From the NCBI GenBank assembly GCA_963930645.1, contig OZ005659.1, forward strand, positions 165,143,034 through 165,207,033: a stretch of 64,000 nt of DNA, read 5' to 3'. The DNA is from Salticus scenicus. Taxonomy: Eukaryota > Arthropoda > Arachnida > Araneae > Salticidae. Below the pieces are notes generated by a model. It was not told the origin of the DNA and ran no database searches. It was given only the letters and a program-made list of their open reading frames with translations. Shown piece after piece: positions 11,090-20,866 of the stretch (position 1 is its first letter; every line of letters starts with the position of its first letter). Both the position numbers and the translations under genes were made by a program.

Positions 11090-11880
11090 AAAGTATTCTC
11101 ATCTCGTTTTGCTCTCCTCTCCTACCCTGAAACAGAAGTTCCTCCTACCAATGAACAGCAGTATTCTGCCAACATCCTCCCATTTCATTTCCCTGAAAAT
11201 CACCTATTCAACTGAGCGATATCATGATGGAACTATTCCCCGTGTTCATCCAAATCATTTGAATTTTCAGGAACGAATTTCAAGTGCGACTGCAGCACAT
11301 GCACTTTAAGCGAACCGTTGCACCACATAGCCTTGTACGCTGACAACAAATCCTTGACACGAGTGAAAAACCCATACTTTTTTGTTATCCAAAAAATTCG
11401 GAAACACCCGTTTTTAAATTCAAGCCTTGCTCGTTTTTCTTTATGATCTAGGTGTTCCTTTAACGCCAACTCGTTAAAAAGTTGTCAAATCTGTTTGCCA
11501 ATGTAAATTTCTTCCTTAATTTTAGCTTCATTCAGATGAGAAAATTTAGTTTTTAAAAAGTTGCCTGTCTTAGTCATTGCAATAATAAACTGTTTGATCA
11601 ATCTTAATTTGATATGCAAAGGCAGGAATTGAATATTTTCCATCCGGACTTGAGGATTACAAATGACATTTTTCTGATACGAAGTAAAAGTTTTTCGATG
11701 ATACCATTTCCGAAACAAGCCAGCGATGGACTATGCTGACTCATTCCTTCTCCATACGCAGCACAAATTTCACGATTTCGGCGACTCTTGTTACTTTTTG
11801 GCCACTTGATATTCAAATTTCGTATTCTAAAAATAGACATACACACAATAAATAAATAAATAAATAAAATCTTAAACACA
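11090..11880 (-). pseudogene. Decayed gene of an uncharacterised arthropod protein family (LPLHIKL ... HGE-FH-DI motifs)
   Basis: Read on the minus strand from about 11720 downward, broken frames give in order FLPLHIKLRLIKQF, a segment AKIKEEIYIGKQI, then SAYKAMWCNGSLKVHVLQSH, DEHGE, and FHHDIAQL followed by MLAEYCCSL (about 11150). From memory this order matches a protein family that is common, unnamed and multicopy in arthropod genomes, where the conserved ends read LPPLHIKLGLMKQF and DEHGERFHQDI. I believe it is transposon-derived but cannot prove it. Lesions include a stop after HGE where the family has Arg, a stop in place of a conserved Trp, and at least two frameshifts between the blocks. 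It is a pseudogene with no intact frame longer than about 90 codons. The weak point is that family identity rests on recall. Confidence 0.6.
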
Positions 11881-12241
11881 TCATCTTATGGAGAAAATAT
11901 TCAATGTTTATTATTGCCGCACAATACTTGAGTAACGTTAAATGCTGTCTCTAGCGACAATATTATATAAAATGACGTAGTATGTTCTTTTACTTTAATG
12001 TGCCATTTTAGGAAAGTTTCTCCTACAACATGAAAACTTTGAATTTAGTGCTTTAAAAAATTAATTTTCAATTGTTAAAATAACTTCCTATTATTTCTAT
12101 TCTAAATAAGAATTTTTTTTATATTTCTTTATTTATTTTTTACATTTAAATTTTATTTTTCTTTAAATTCAAAAAAGCCAAATTTTTAATTAAAAAATAA
12201 CATGTTCGATTATTTACGACCGAGATAATTTTCAGTTTTCT

Positions 12242-12275
<34 letters not shown>

Positions 12276-12286
12276 GATACATATAT
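11881..12286. other. AT-rich spacer with (TA)n at 12244-12274
   Basis: No gene or transposon end recognised. The TA run lies directly outside the palindrome that follows. Confidence 0.5.
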
Positions 12287-12742
12287 ATAATTCTTAATAG
12301 AATGAAAAAATAACATCAACAAATGGAACTGAAGAGGAGCGAAAGTAAAAAGGGAGACAAAAGTATCTAAATGGCAGGGGGGAGTTGTGACCATTCCACT
12401 CCGGTTAAACATGTTTTACGACCGGTCAACACTCCCGGATACCACATACTGTGTCAAAACTCAGAATAAACTTACATGAAATAGGCAAAGTAAGGATTAA
12501 AATCTTAAAGAAACACATTAAAATTCTTTACAAGAAAAACCAAACCAAAATTTTAAAATAACTTACAAGAAAAATCATGAAGCCATATGCCACCCATCCA
12601 ACTCAATCCTAACGTAGAAACATACAGTTAATGAAATGTAAACACATCTAAATCGAATTGATAAACGATTCAAAAAACTGGATTTGCAAGTAAGATCATC
12701 TAATTTGTAATATTGTTTAAGAATATTTAACAGAAAATAAAG

Positions 12743-13385
12743 AGGTTAATTATTATCTATGGCAATTTGAATAAAATTAACAACAAAAGAGTCACTGTCA
12801 TTACTATACGTAAAAATTCTACTGCATCGAATAAGTTGGTTAATTTTAATATTTCTGAATATGTTTTTATGTAAACATGAAGACCAAGGAGAAATTCGAT
12901 TAATTTCAAATTTAAAAGCATCACGTTTATCATAGATTTTAATTACGATTTTTTCAAAATTAATACAAATATTAAGGTCTAAAAAATCAACACTATTATC
13001 TTTGTTAGGTGCAGTTTCAATTAAAATTAGATTATTTGGGTAAAAATTAAAATTCAGATTAAATTCATTTTGTTCATATCCAATTAGAATATCATCAACA
13101 TATCTCATATAGAAAATTTCATTTAAAATATGTGTACCAAATTCATAATGATGTAAATAGATATCTGCAAGTGCTAAGGAACATCCTCCCCACATAGGGA
13201 TACCGTTGATCTGTTGGTAATAACCAATCCCATTAAATAAAATCGTTTAAAACGATAGTCAAAAGGGCTTTAAATTTTGGAAATGTAATGAATTCTTGTA
13301 AATCATATAGTTCAAAGTAATTTAACATAACCTGAAATAAAATGTGTATGTGTATTGTATAAAATAAATCAGCAAAATCAAAACT
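12743..13385 (-). pseudogene. Reverse transcriptase, Penelope-like, left copy (motifs A to C and beyond)
   Basis: Polymerises DNA on an RNA template for a retroelement. An open minus-strand frame of 149 codons runs 13195-12746. It contains GGCSLALADIYLHH (motif B region), MRYVDDILIG (motif C, both catalytic Asp present), VDFLDLNI, then KIYDKRDAFKFEI and INQLIRCSR. Upstream codons add QQINGIPM just before, and after a break FDFADLFYT near 13370, a plausible motif A with the first catalytic Asp. The FLDLxI ... IYDKRDxFxFxI ... QLIR order is what I recall from an atypical invertebrate reverse-transcriptase family related to Penelope-like elements. No GIY-YIG endonuclease or other domain is visible. 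A stop after IAIDNN and a break upstream of GIPM show decay. The N-terminus is missing. Confidence 0.65.
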
Positions 13386-13399
13386 TACAACTTAACAGT

Positions 13400-13905
13400 G
13401 CATTATTTACATCATTATCAATTTGGTACACATATTTTAAATGAAATTTTGTATATGAGATATGTTGATATTCTAATTGGATATGAACAAAATGAATTTA
13501 ATCTCAATTTTAATTTTTACCCAAGTAATCTAATTTTAATTGAAACTGCACCTAACAGAGATAATAGTGTTGATTTTTTAGACCTTAATATTTGTATTAA
13601 TTTTGAAAAAATCGTAATTAAAATCTATGATAAACGTGATGCTTTTAAATTTGAAATTAATCGAATTTCTCCTTGGTCTTCCTGTTTGTATAAAAACATA
13701 TTCAGAAATATTATAATTAACCAACTTATTCGATGAAGTCGAATTTTTACGTATAGTAATGACAGTGACTCTTTTGGTGTCAATTTTATTCAAATTGCCA
13801 TAGATAATAATTATTCTCTTTATTTTCTGTTAAATATTCTTAAACAATATTACAAATTAGATTATCTTACTTGCAAATCCAGTTTTTTGAATCGTTTATC
13901 AATTC
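13400..13905 (+). pseudogene. Reverse transcriptase, Penelope-like, right copy (motif C damaged)
   Basis: Same protein as the left copy, on the plus strand, beginning in the middle of motif B (LHHYQFGTH). It reads MRYVDILIG where the left copy has MRYVDDILIG: one GAT codon is missing, so one of the two catalytic aspartates is lost. The frame then continues through DFLDLNI and KIYDKRDAFKFEI to a TGA at 13734-13736, where the left copy has TGC (Cys). Beyond this stop the frame stays open for about 55 more codons, through IAIDNNYSLYF and LTCKSSFLNRL, to a stop near 13910. It is therefore a single-nonsense pseudogene with a wider open tail than the left copy. The copies carry different lesions. 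Confidence 0.65.
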
Positions 13906-14279
13906 GATTTTGATGTGTTTATATTTCATTAACTGTAACTTTCATTAACTGTAAGTTTCTACGTTTGAATTGAGTTGGATGGGTGGCATATGGCTTCATG
14001 ATTTTTCTTGTATGTTGTTTTAAAATTTTGATTTGGTTTTTCCTGTAAAGAATTTTAATGTGTTTCTTTAAGATTTTAGTCCTTACTTTGCCTATTTCAT
14101 GTAAGTTTATTCTGAGTTTTGACACAGTATCTGGTATCCGGTCGTAAAGCATGTTTAACCGGAGTCGGGTGGTCACAACTCCCCCCTGCCATTTAGATAG
14201 TTTTGTCTCCATTTTTACTTTCGTTCTCTTCAGTTCCATTTATTAATGTTATTTTTTCATTCTATTTAGAATTATAATG

Positions 14280-14364
14280 TACATTAGCAAGGAGCAGCAT
14301 TGCGCTCACCTAATGATACTTTTGGTATGTTAAATTAAAAAAATTTCCACATTCCTACATTTGT

Positions 14365-14405
<41 letters not shown>

Positions 14406-14860
14406 GTTTAAAATTTGATTGAAAAAAAAAACCCATTTGATATTTATTGATTTGATTTACATATATATATACATACATATATACATACATATATGTGTGT
14501 GTATCATTTATATCGTTTCTTTATGTCTGAGTTAATATTAAAATCGATAAATGCACTTTTATTATTTACAGAATAATTGCCTTGTATCTCAATTTATTTT
14601 GAAATTATAACACGAAACCTTATAGTAATATTTATACATTAGAAAACTTTGCTTCATAACCCCTTAAACATATATATCTATATATACATATATAAAACTA
14701 AAAATATATGAGTTCATAATTTTCCAGAACCGGCACCAGCTGGCCTTACATTGCTCGGTGTAATGTCTTTCCTTTGAAGCTTGAATATTGCTATTTTCGA
14801 AGAATTCCTAGAAAAGAAAAGATTCATAAGTTTGACATTTGAGCTCATCCAGAAGTTTCG
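14280..14860. other. Spacer with (TA)n at 14370-14405 and TA-rich runs to 14700
   Basis: Simple repeats dominate. A GC-richer patch (14730-14760) has no recognised match. Confidence 0.5.
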
Positions 14861-15380
14861 TTTGACAGAAAATATTTTGTGATAAAAAAGAATATATCAC
14901 AAAATGAACTGCCCAATGCAAAGAAATAGTTTAAATTCTAAAATAGTTTAATAGTGATTGTTAATAGAAATAGAGAATAATTAAGACTATTGATAATAAC
15001 AGATTAAGAGTGATTATTAATAATAAATATTAATACGAAATACACTAAAAAAAATAATTGTTATAAAGAAATTCATACTACTTTATTTTCATTCCATATG
15101 ATATCGTTTATTAACCACCTGACAACATTCTGTGATAGAAAATCTTTTGTGATAGAAAATTTTGTATCACAAAATGAACTGCCCAATGGAAAGAAATAGT
15201 TTAAATGATAAAACAGTTTAAAAGTGATTATTAATAAAAATAGAGAATAATTTAAAATATTTGATAATAACAGATTAATAGTGATTATTAATAATAAATA
15301 TTAACAAGAAATACATTAAAAAATATATTTTTATAAAGAAATTCATACTACCTTATTCTCAATCAATTTGATATAGTTCA
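14860..15380 (+). repeat. Direct duplication, two units about 270 bp apart
   Basis: ATCACAAAATGAACTGCCCA occurs at about 14898 and 15168, and the following 150 bp (AAAGAAATAGTTTAAA, AGAGAATAATT, GTGATTATTAATAATAAATA) recur in the same order. The pair is diverged by small changes, so this is an old local duplication. Confidence 0.75.
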
Positions 15381-15389
15381 TCCAATGTA

Positions 15390-16150
15390 ATTTGATAATG
15401 CATATAAAATGTTTGTTATATTAATTATAATTTTTTTTATTTTTTCATGAATCTAAAAACGTATTTTACTTAAAATATTTTGTTTAACAAATAATAATAA
15501 TAATAATAATATTTTTTGTAACTAAGACAGCAAGTTTTTAAAAATATCTATAACCATGTTATAAATAATATTATTTAAAAAAAAAAAAAAAAAAGTAAAA
15601 ACTCATAACTATGAAGCATCAGTTTCACCTTTAATGAAAGATATAAAGAAATAATTTTATTTCAATAACTAACTTGAATCTTTTAAGATTTTTATAAAGA
15701 AATTTAAGAACAATAACACGTTTCATTATGCAACAATGAACTTTAAAGTCTATTATCAAGAAAAATTATAAGACATATAATCAAAATATTTATAAAAGAA
15801 ATTTCTTTTGTTGTTTTCAACAAGCCATTATGAAACTATTGCCATTCTTTGTATTATTCTTCAATGGCTTTCAATAAATTTATATTTTCATTGATATACA
15901 ATAATGCACTGTCGACCCTTTATGTTATACATCAGTGATGCGGATATAATACTTAAATTAATTTATTTCATTTACAGTACAGAAACTTAATTATTGTCGA
16001 TTATATATATTTATCAACATTTATTCTTGATAACTAAATATATTACGAGAGTATCATGAAATTTAAATTATTACAAAATAGAATCAAAATAAAACTTGTT
16101 ATTATTAATATTATTATTATTTTATGTTAATCTATTCATAAGCCATCTTT
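15390..16150. other. AT-rich, nothing recognised
   Basis: Includes (AAT)n near 15490-15515 and poly(A) near 15578-15595. No supported gene. Confidence 0.5.
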
Positions 16151-16153
16151 ATA

Positions 16154-18396
16154 CACTACCTCCCAGTAAGTATTTTGCCGCTTTCAAATTTAGAAGTTTT
16201 ATCAGATATCTAAAAAAGTTCTTTTGGATTCATGTTGAAACTTTAGGAGTACAAAGAACATGTTGCACCCCAAATATTTTAGCAAACGATTTGTCCGAAA
16301 GAAGAAAAAAAGAACCAGTAAAAATTTAAAAAGAAATCAAAATGTTTTGGTTCACCTTGTAAGAGTAATGCATAAAATGTGTTTTCCTGTAGCATGTGAA
16401 TATGAAAATTTTCTAATTATCTGTATAATTTTTAGGTGGCTGTCACATATATTCGTGGAGATGTAACGGTTTATTAAAAAAAAAATCTATTTTATTTATA
16501 ACACGTAGTGTATTAGACCCAACACAAAGGCATTTTTACAAAACTTGGCACACTACATTAGGCACAGCTTACTGCAGTCAGAATGCAAAAATGTTAAATA
16601 TGAAATATGAGTATTTTTACTAAATAGTTTATAGCTATATACATATACATGAGCAAGCTTTTAAAAATTTTCTTTTGCATAATTGAATAGCCAAAAGTAT
16701 TGAGCAAACTATATGAAAGCCCCTAATAAGTATCGTGTAAATTTAAAAAGTCAGAAGAGTTACAATAAACATAATTTCTGTTCCACTCAAAACAAAAGCT
16801 AAACTATAAAAAATCTTACTCACATTTTTATTACTTTCCGAACACTATAGTGAGGAAGGTATTGCAATCATGTCAAAAATCCAATTTGAGATTTTGATGT
16901 TTCTATACGTTTCGAGGTCCCCCGAGTCCGTTTTCACTATTTTTACGATGATGTATGTGTGTGTGTGCGTGTATGTATGTGTGTATGTTTGTGTGTGTAT
17001 GCGTGTATGTGTGTGTGCGTGTGTCTGTGTGAGAGTGAACACGCTAGCGTCTAAACGCTTTCTTTGAATTAGCTGAAAGTTGGTACGTATATTGTAAGTC
17101 ACCATAGTACGAACCCTATTGATTTTGGTGAATCTAGAACTTTTAGTTTTTTTACAGGGACACCAGGAACATTTTTTTATCATTATGGCCTATGGGGCCA
17201 AATTTTTAAAAGTGCGATAGCGTCTAAACGCTTTATTAATCTGAGCAAAAAAAATTGTACACCCGTTATAGGTCACAGTTGCACCACCTGTACAGATTTT
17301 GGTGAATTTAGCACTTATAGATTTTTACAGGGACAGAAAGAAAAATCGTTTATCATTATGGCCTATGGGACCAAATTTTTAAAAGTGCGATAGCCTCTAA
17401 ATGCCTTATTCAATTGAGCTAAAAAATTTATATGAATATTATAAATCACTGTTGCACTAACTATAAGCATTTTGGTGAATCTAGCATTTATAGGTTTTTA
17501 CAGGGACACAACGAAAAATTCTTTATCATTATGATCTATGGGCTCAAAGTTCAGTAGCGTTAAATAAAACATCATGTAATATATGGAGAAAAATACTCAA
17601 ACACTCTATTATGTGTTTCTCTCTTTTGTTTGTTTAACAACTCCTCTTTCTTTACTTTATCTACAAAACTGTTAATTACTCAATGTTCGGAAAGTCGAGT
17701 GGAGTTACTCCAGATTTTTTTAATGTTTTGGGAGGAACTGAAAATCTGTTCATTCAATAACTCATACCTTTTTTTTTTTTTTATACGACATTTTTTAGAG
17801 TTTTCATATAAGTAGTTCAAAACTTTTGACAATTAAATTATGCAAATAAATTTTTTTGGAAGCTTGCGCATGTGTAGTTAAAGTTATTTATTAAGATTGC
17901 TCATATTTTGTAAAATATTTAACATTTTTGTACTTTAATTACTGTATGCTGTGTAGTCCGCCTATTGTAGTCCGCCAAGTTTGCTAAAAATGTCTTTGCA
18001 CTGAGTCTAATGCCCGACGTGCTAAAGTTAAAAGAGTGGAAAATGTTTTTGCAATTTTTTAAAAATATATCGAAAAATATATGAAGTAACCTCATAAAAA
18101 TTAAATTAGATAATTTAGAATTTTCTAAAATTAGATAATTAGAAGAATCTAAATAATCACTGGCTGCAACCAAAATGTATTTATTCAAGCATTACTTTTT
18201 ACGGTGTGATCCAAAACATTTTGAATATTTTCTAACCTTTTACTGGCCTTCTCTTCAGCACAAAACTTTTACTGATATGTTTGAGGCATAGCATGTTCTT
18301 TATACTACCGAAAAAAAAAAAAAAAAAAAAAAACCTGCAGACTTTTTCCAAATATTTGACAAAGCATCTATGTCCAAATAGTTACAGTAGATAGTG
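16154..18396. mobile_element. Family I foldback element (Tc1-type ends) interrupted by a family B element
   Basis: Left arm about 16154-16825 and right arm about 17790-18396 are inverted copies of each other and of 30381-31050. The outer ends are CACTACCTCCCAGTAAGTAT (left) and its mirror ending GATAGTG (right), each next to TA (16152-16153 and 18397-18398), giving a TA target duplication. The end sequence matches that of a Tc1 transposase fragment at 42732-42960, so family I is probably mobilised by that transposase. The arms have no long frame. A family B element sits in the middle. Confidence 0.65.
16831..17716 (+). mobile_element. Family B Helentron-like non-autonomous element (HINE), copy 1
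   Basis: The plan, left to right, is: subterminal repeat ACTTTCCGAACA (16833-16844) overlapping the 10-bp palindrome CACTATAGTG (16843-16852), then a GAGGTCCCC block, a GT-rich microsatellite (16952-17025), about three degenerate 172-bp units each with GCGATAGCGTCTAAACGC and TTTTTACAGGGACA, the inverted subterminal repeat TGTTCGGAAAGT (17684-17695), and the hairpin TGGAGTTACTCCA (17700-17712). Subterminal inverted repeats plus microsatellite plus tandem block plus a 3' stem-loop is the known organisation of HINE/DINE-1 elements. No protein is encoded. It has inserted inside the family I foldback. Confidence 0.65.
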
Positions 18397-18399
18397 TAT

Positions 18400-18830
18400 A
18401 GTCAACATTCAAAATTCCATTTTTCCCTTTTACTTGGTTTTTAGAAATGTGCAATTTTTGAATAGTATAAGTGGTTTAATCCAATCTACAGCTTCTACAA
18501 ACTAAATAAATCATTATCAATATGTGTTATTTGCAACATAAGGTTATTTTTACATTCAGATAATATTTTGTTCAAATACTTATTTATTTCTCTTTTCGTC
18601 AATATTTTAAACTTTATTATAACCCTGCATGCTACAAAAATAAATGTTATTTACTTTAGAAAAGCTTCACTGAAGTTATTCGTTAGACTATTATGAAATA
18701 TCATTAATTTAAAAGAATTTAAATTCGTATGAGCGTGAATATATTCTTCCATTCTACCAAAGCTCTTTAAAAATTTGGTTGGTTTTAATAATTATTTATT
18801 TATTTGTATAAAATATCTCTTGAACGAATG
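18400..18830. other. AT-rich, nothing recognised
   Basis: No repeat copy or coding frame seen. Confidence 0.45.
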
Positions 18831-18834
18831 AGGG

Positions 18835-19660
18835 ACGGATTTATCGTTGTCAGGGCAATACCTCGGTTCCTAGAACTATGATATTTAATGAGAGCTTTCA
18901 CCCCGTGACATACACATCCAATAAGAAGCGATTATATAAAATTCTACCTCTACGAGTGGGAGAAAATGAGACTTGATTTTATATAAATCTTCATATCACA
19001 AAGAAAAAAAAACAGGTATCCGTCAGATTTTTGCTCAAAAATATAGAAAACTCAAATACATCAGTTATATATCAGTTATATATCAGTTTCAGGAATTTTA
19101 GGGATCCGGTTCCCAATTGGAGGTAAGGGATGAAACGGGATTTCGCATATCTCCTGAAATTTCAAAAAAAAAACGTCCCTAAGATTTTTTATTTAAAGTA
19201 TAACAAACACAGAGGCTTAAAATTCAATTTCAAGAATTTTAGGAATTTTCCCTACATAGCAAAATAGAACAAAACGGGTTTTCACGTAATTATTTATATT
19301 GCAAAAAAAAAAAAAAAAACGGATATTCGTAGGATTTATCATTTAAAATGTAAGATACAAAAATATATAAAAATTACTCTCAATTAGTAATTCACCTACT
19401 ACGGGATGGACGGAAGCTAGATATGATTTCATATAACCCGTCATATCTCAAAGAAAAAATAGATATCGTAATATTTTTGTTTAAAAGTATAGCAAATGCA
19501 AATATCTAAAAATCAATTCCAGGAATTGTAAGAATCCCCCCCCCCCCACGGGGTAAAGAGGGGCAAAATGTATCATCATATTTCAAAAAATTAAAAATAG
19601 CCATGGGGTATTTCATTTTAACATACGACAAACTATTTCAAGAATTTTAACGTTTTTTCA
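18835..19660 (+). repeat. Degenerate tandem array, about 136-152 bp period, five units
   Basis: CATATCNCAAAGAAAA-like blocks occur at about 18995, 19147, 19295, 19441 and 19577. Each is followed by ATCCGTAGGATTT-, AAAGTATAACAAA- and TTTCAGGAATTTTAGGA-like blocks. The array is followed by TTCACCTGTATGTATGTTTG at about 19825-19845, a string I associate with non-autonomous arthropod repeats. Probably the tandem core of another degenerate element. Confidence 0.6.
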
Positions 19661-19904
19661 CTTTCAGGTGAATTGCTTGGAAAAACCACAAATTCTGCTT
19701 AAGTATAACACAGTATAAAGATAGCACATAGCAGTGTTATACTATATTTGAAAGCCAGAATATATTATTATTTGAAATAATTCACATGCTTCAGTTTCCA
19801 TCTTTTTAACACGCTTTTATTAGCTTCACCTGTATGTATGTTTGTAACCGCTCTGGGAGCAAACAAAAAATGTATATTGTAAAAAAAAGACTTTCCCTAC
19901 GTGA

Positions 19905-19980
19905 ACGCCGTGGCTGTGAGGTAGAGCGCCGCGCTACGAACCTAAATGTCTAGCATTCGATCCCAGTCAAGGGAGATTTT
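19905..19980 (+). repeat. tRNA-like sequence (SINE head or tRNA relic)
   Basis: GTGGCTGTGAGGTAGAGCGC resembles a D-arm/box A region and AGCATTCGATCCC resembles box B/T-arm, with CTACGAA as an anticodon-loop-like heptamer. The stems do not close well, so it is not a functional tRNA. Confidence 0.45.
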
Positions 19981-20047
19981 TAAAAAATGGTTTTTGTTTA
20001 TTTCTAAATTATTTTAATTAAAGATTTAAATGTACGTAAATATTATG

Positions 20048-20100
20048 GCGTGTCACTCACCCGATTTTCTCTTACCCTGCATTTTAATACTAAGAGAGAT
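20048..20100 (-). repeat. Family C Helentron-like 3' terminus (solo)
   Basis: GCGTGTCACTCACCC, then ATTTTCTCTTACCC (20064-20077) matches the 3' hairpin and subterminal repeat of 55484-56427 and 62302-63518. No 5' end follows, so it is a truncated copy. Confidence 0.55.
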
Positions 20101-20454
20101 ATTTTGTGCTTTTTAGTTCACATATCTATAAAAGCGTGTTCTTTAATTTTTTTAAAACTATAATATATATATTTTTTTTCAAATATTTGTAGTTAAATGT
20201 TACAAAAGCATGCAAACATGAACTAAATATAGAAATTTTAATATATTTTATTTTAAATAATAAATATGTCATTAATTTTATTTCATACATAAATGATATA
20301 TTTATTATTTATTTATGAAATTTTATTATGAAAAAATCATAAATTCATCGATCATAATTTGTTAGATTTATTTAAAAAATAATTTGCACATTTTTATTAA
20401 ACGAAATAAAACCTAATAATTTGTTTTATACCATATATATTTTTCTCATCTTAA

Positions 20455-20690
20455 AAAATTTCTATATAAGTAAGCCTGAAATTGTAGCATTATGAAAGAA
20501 TATTCGATTTTAGATTCTTTATTAGAATTGAAACTTCTAAAAGGATTTCGAATACACATCCTTCTGCTTAGTAGAGCACGCACTTTAATCCAGTATCTAA
20601 ATATGATTTCTTTAAAGTGACTGGGGATGAAAATACTTTTGCATTTTATGGATTTTGTCAGCTCAAAAAGTTTCAAGAATATTTTTAGAA
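20455..20690 (+). repeat. Dispersed repeat family E, copy 1
   Basis: Contains TTAGAATTGAAACTTCTAAA, CTGCTTAGTAGAGCACGCAC, AAAGTGACTGGGGATGA and TTTTGTCAGCT, shared with 33715-33960 and 48215-48425 and more weakly with 33010-33250 and 36360-36510. A flank block (ATTCACATGCTTCAG near 19790) also recurs upstream of the 33 and 48 kb copies, so the full element is probably 0.6-1 kb. Non-coding, class unknown. Confidence 0.65.
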
Positions 20691-20823
20691 AATCTACTTT
20701 TAAATATGCACTTTATTTAACATAGATATACTTAAAAAAATGCATGTATATGTTAACGGGAAAATATTTTTTTTTAGTTAAAAGATTAATAAAATGTACA
20801 ATTACATAGATTAAAATATAATT

Positions 20824-20866
<43 letters not shown>

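Larger units (their letters stand above)
12287..14279. mobile_element. 2 kb palindrome of two head-to-head Penelope-like retroelement fragments
   Basis: The left arm (about 12287-13190) is nearly the exact reverse complement of the right arm (about 13400-14279). Outer ends are ATAATTCTTAATAGAATG on the left and the mirror on the right. Both arms carry the 3' part of the same reverse-transcriptase gene reading outward, plus about 500 bp of 3' non-coding sequence. The left copy extends about 190 bp further toward the centre, so the right copy is more 5'-truncated. Penelope-like elements are known for 5'-truncated, tandem or inverted partial copies, which fits. Arms differ by small indels and substitutions, so they are separate copies or an aged inverted duplication. 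Confidence 0.75.

Noticed and set aside
13919..14239. 106-codon minus-strand frame rich in Lys and Arg
   Set aside because: Antisense to the 3' flank of the right RT copy and not maintained in the left arm, so it is a chance frame.
16845..17183. 112-codon frame and its mirror across the GT microsatellite
   Set aside because: Encoded by CA/GT repeat and family B sequence; the similar frame at 43867-44136 is the same repeat, not a conserved protein.
19905..19980. Functional tRNA gene
   Set aside because: Acceptor and anticodon stems do not close and box A departs from consensus.
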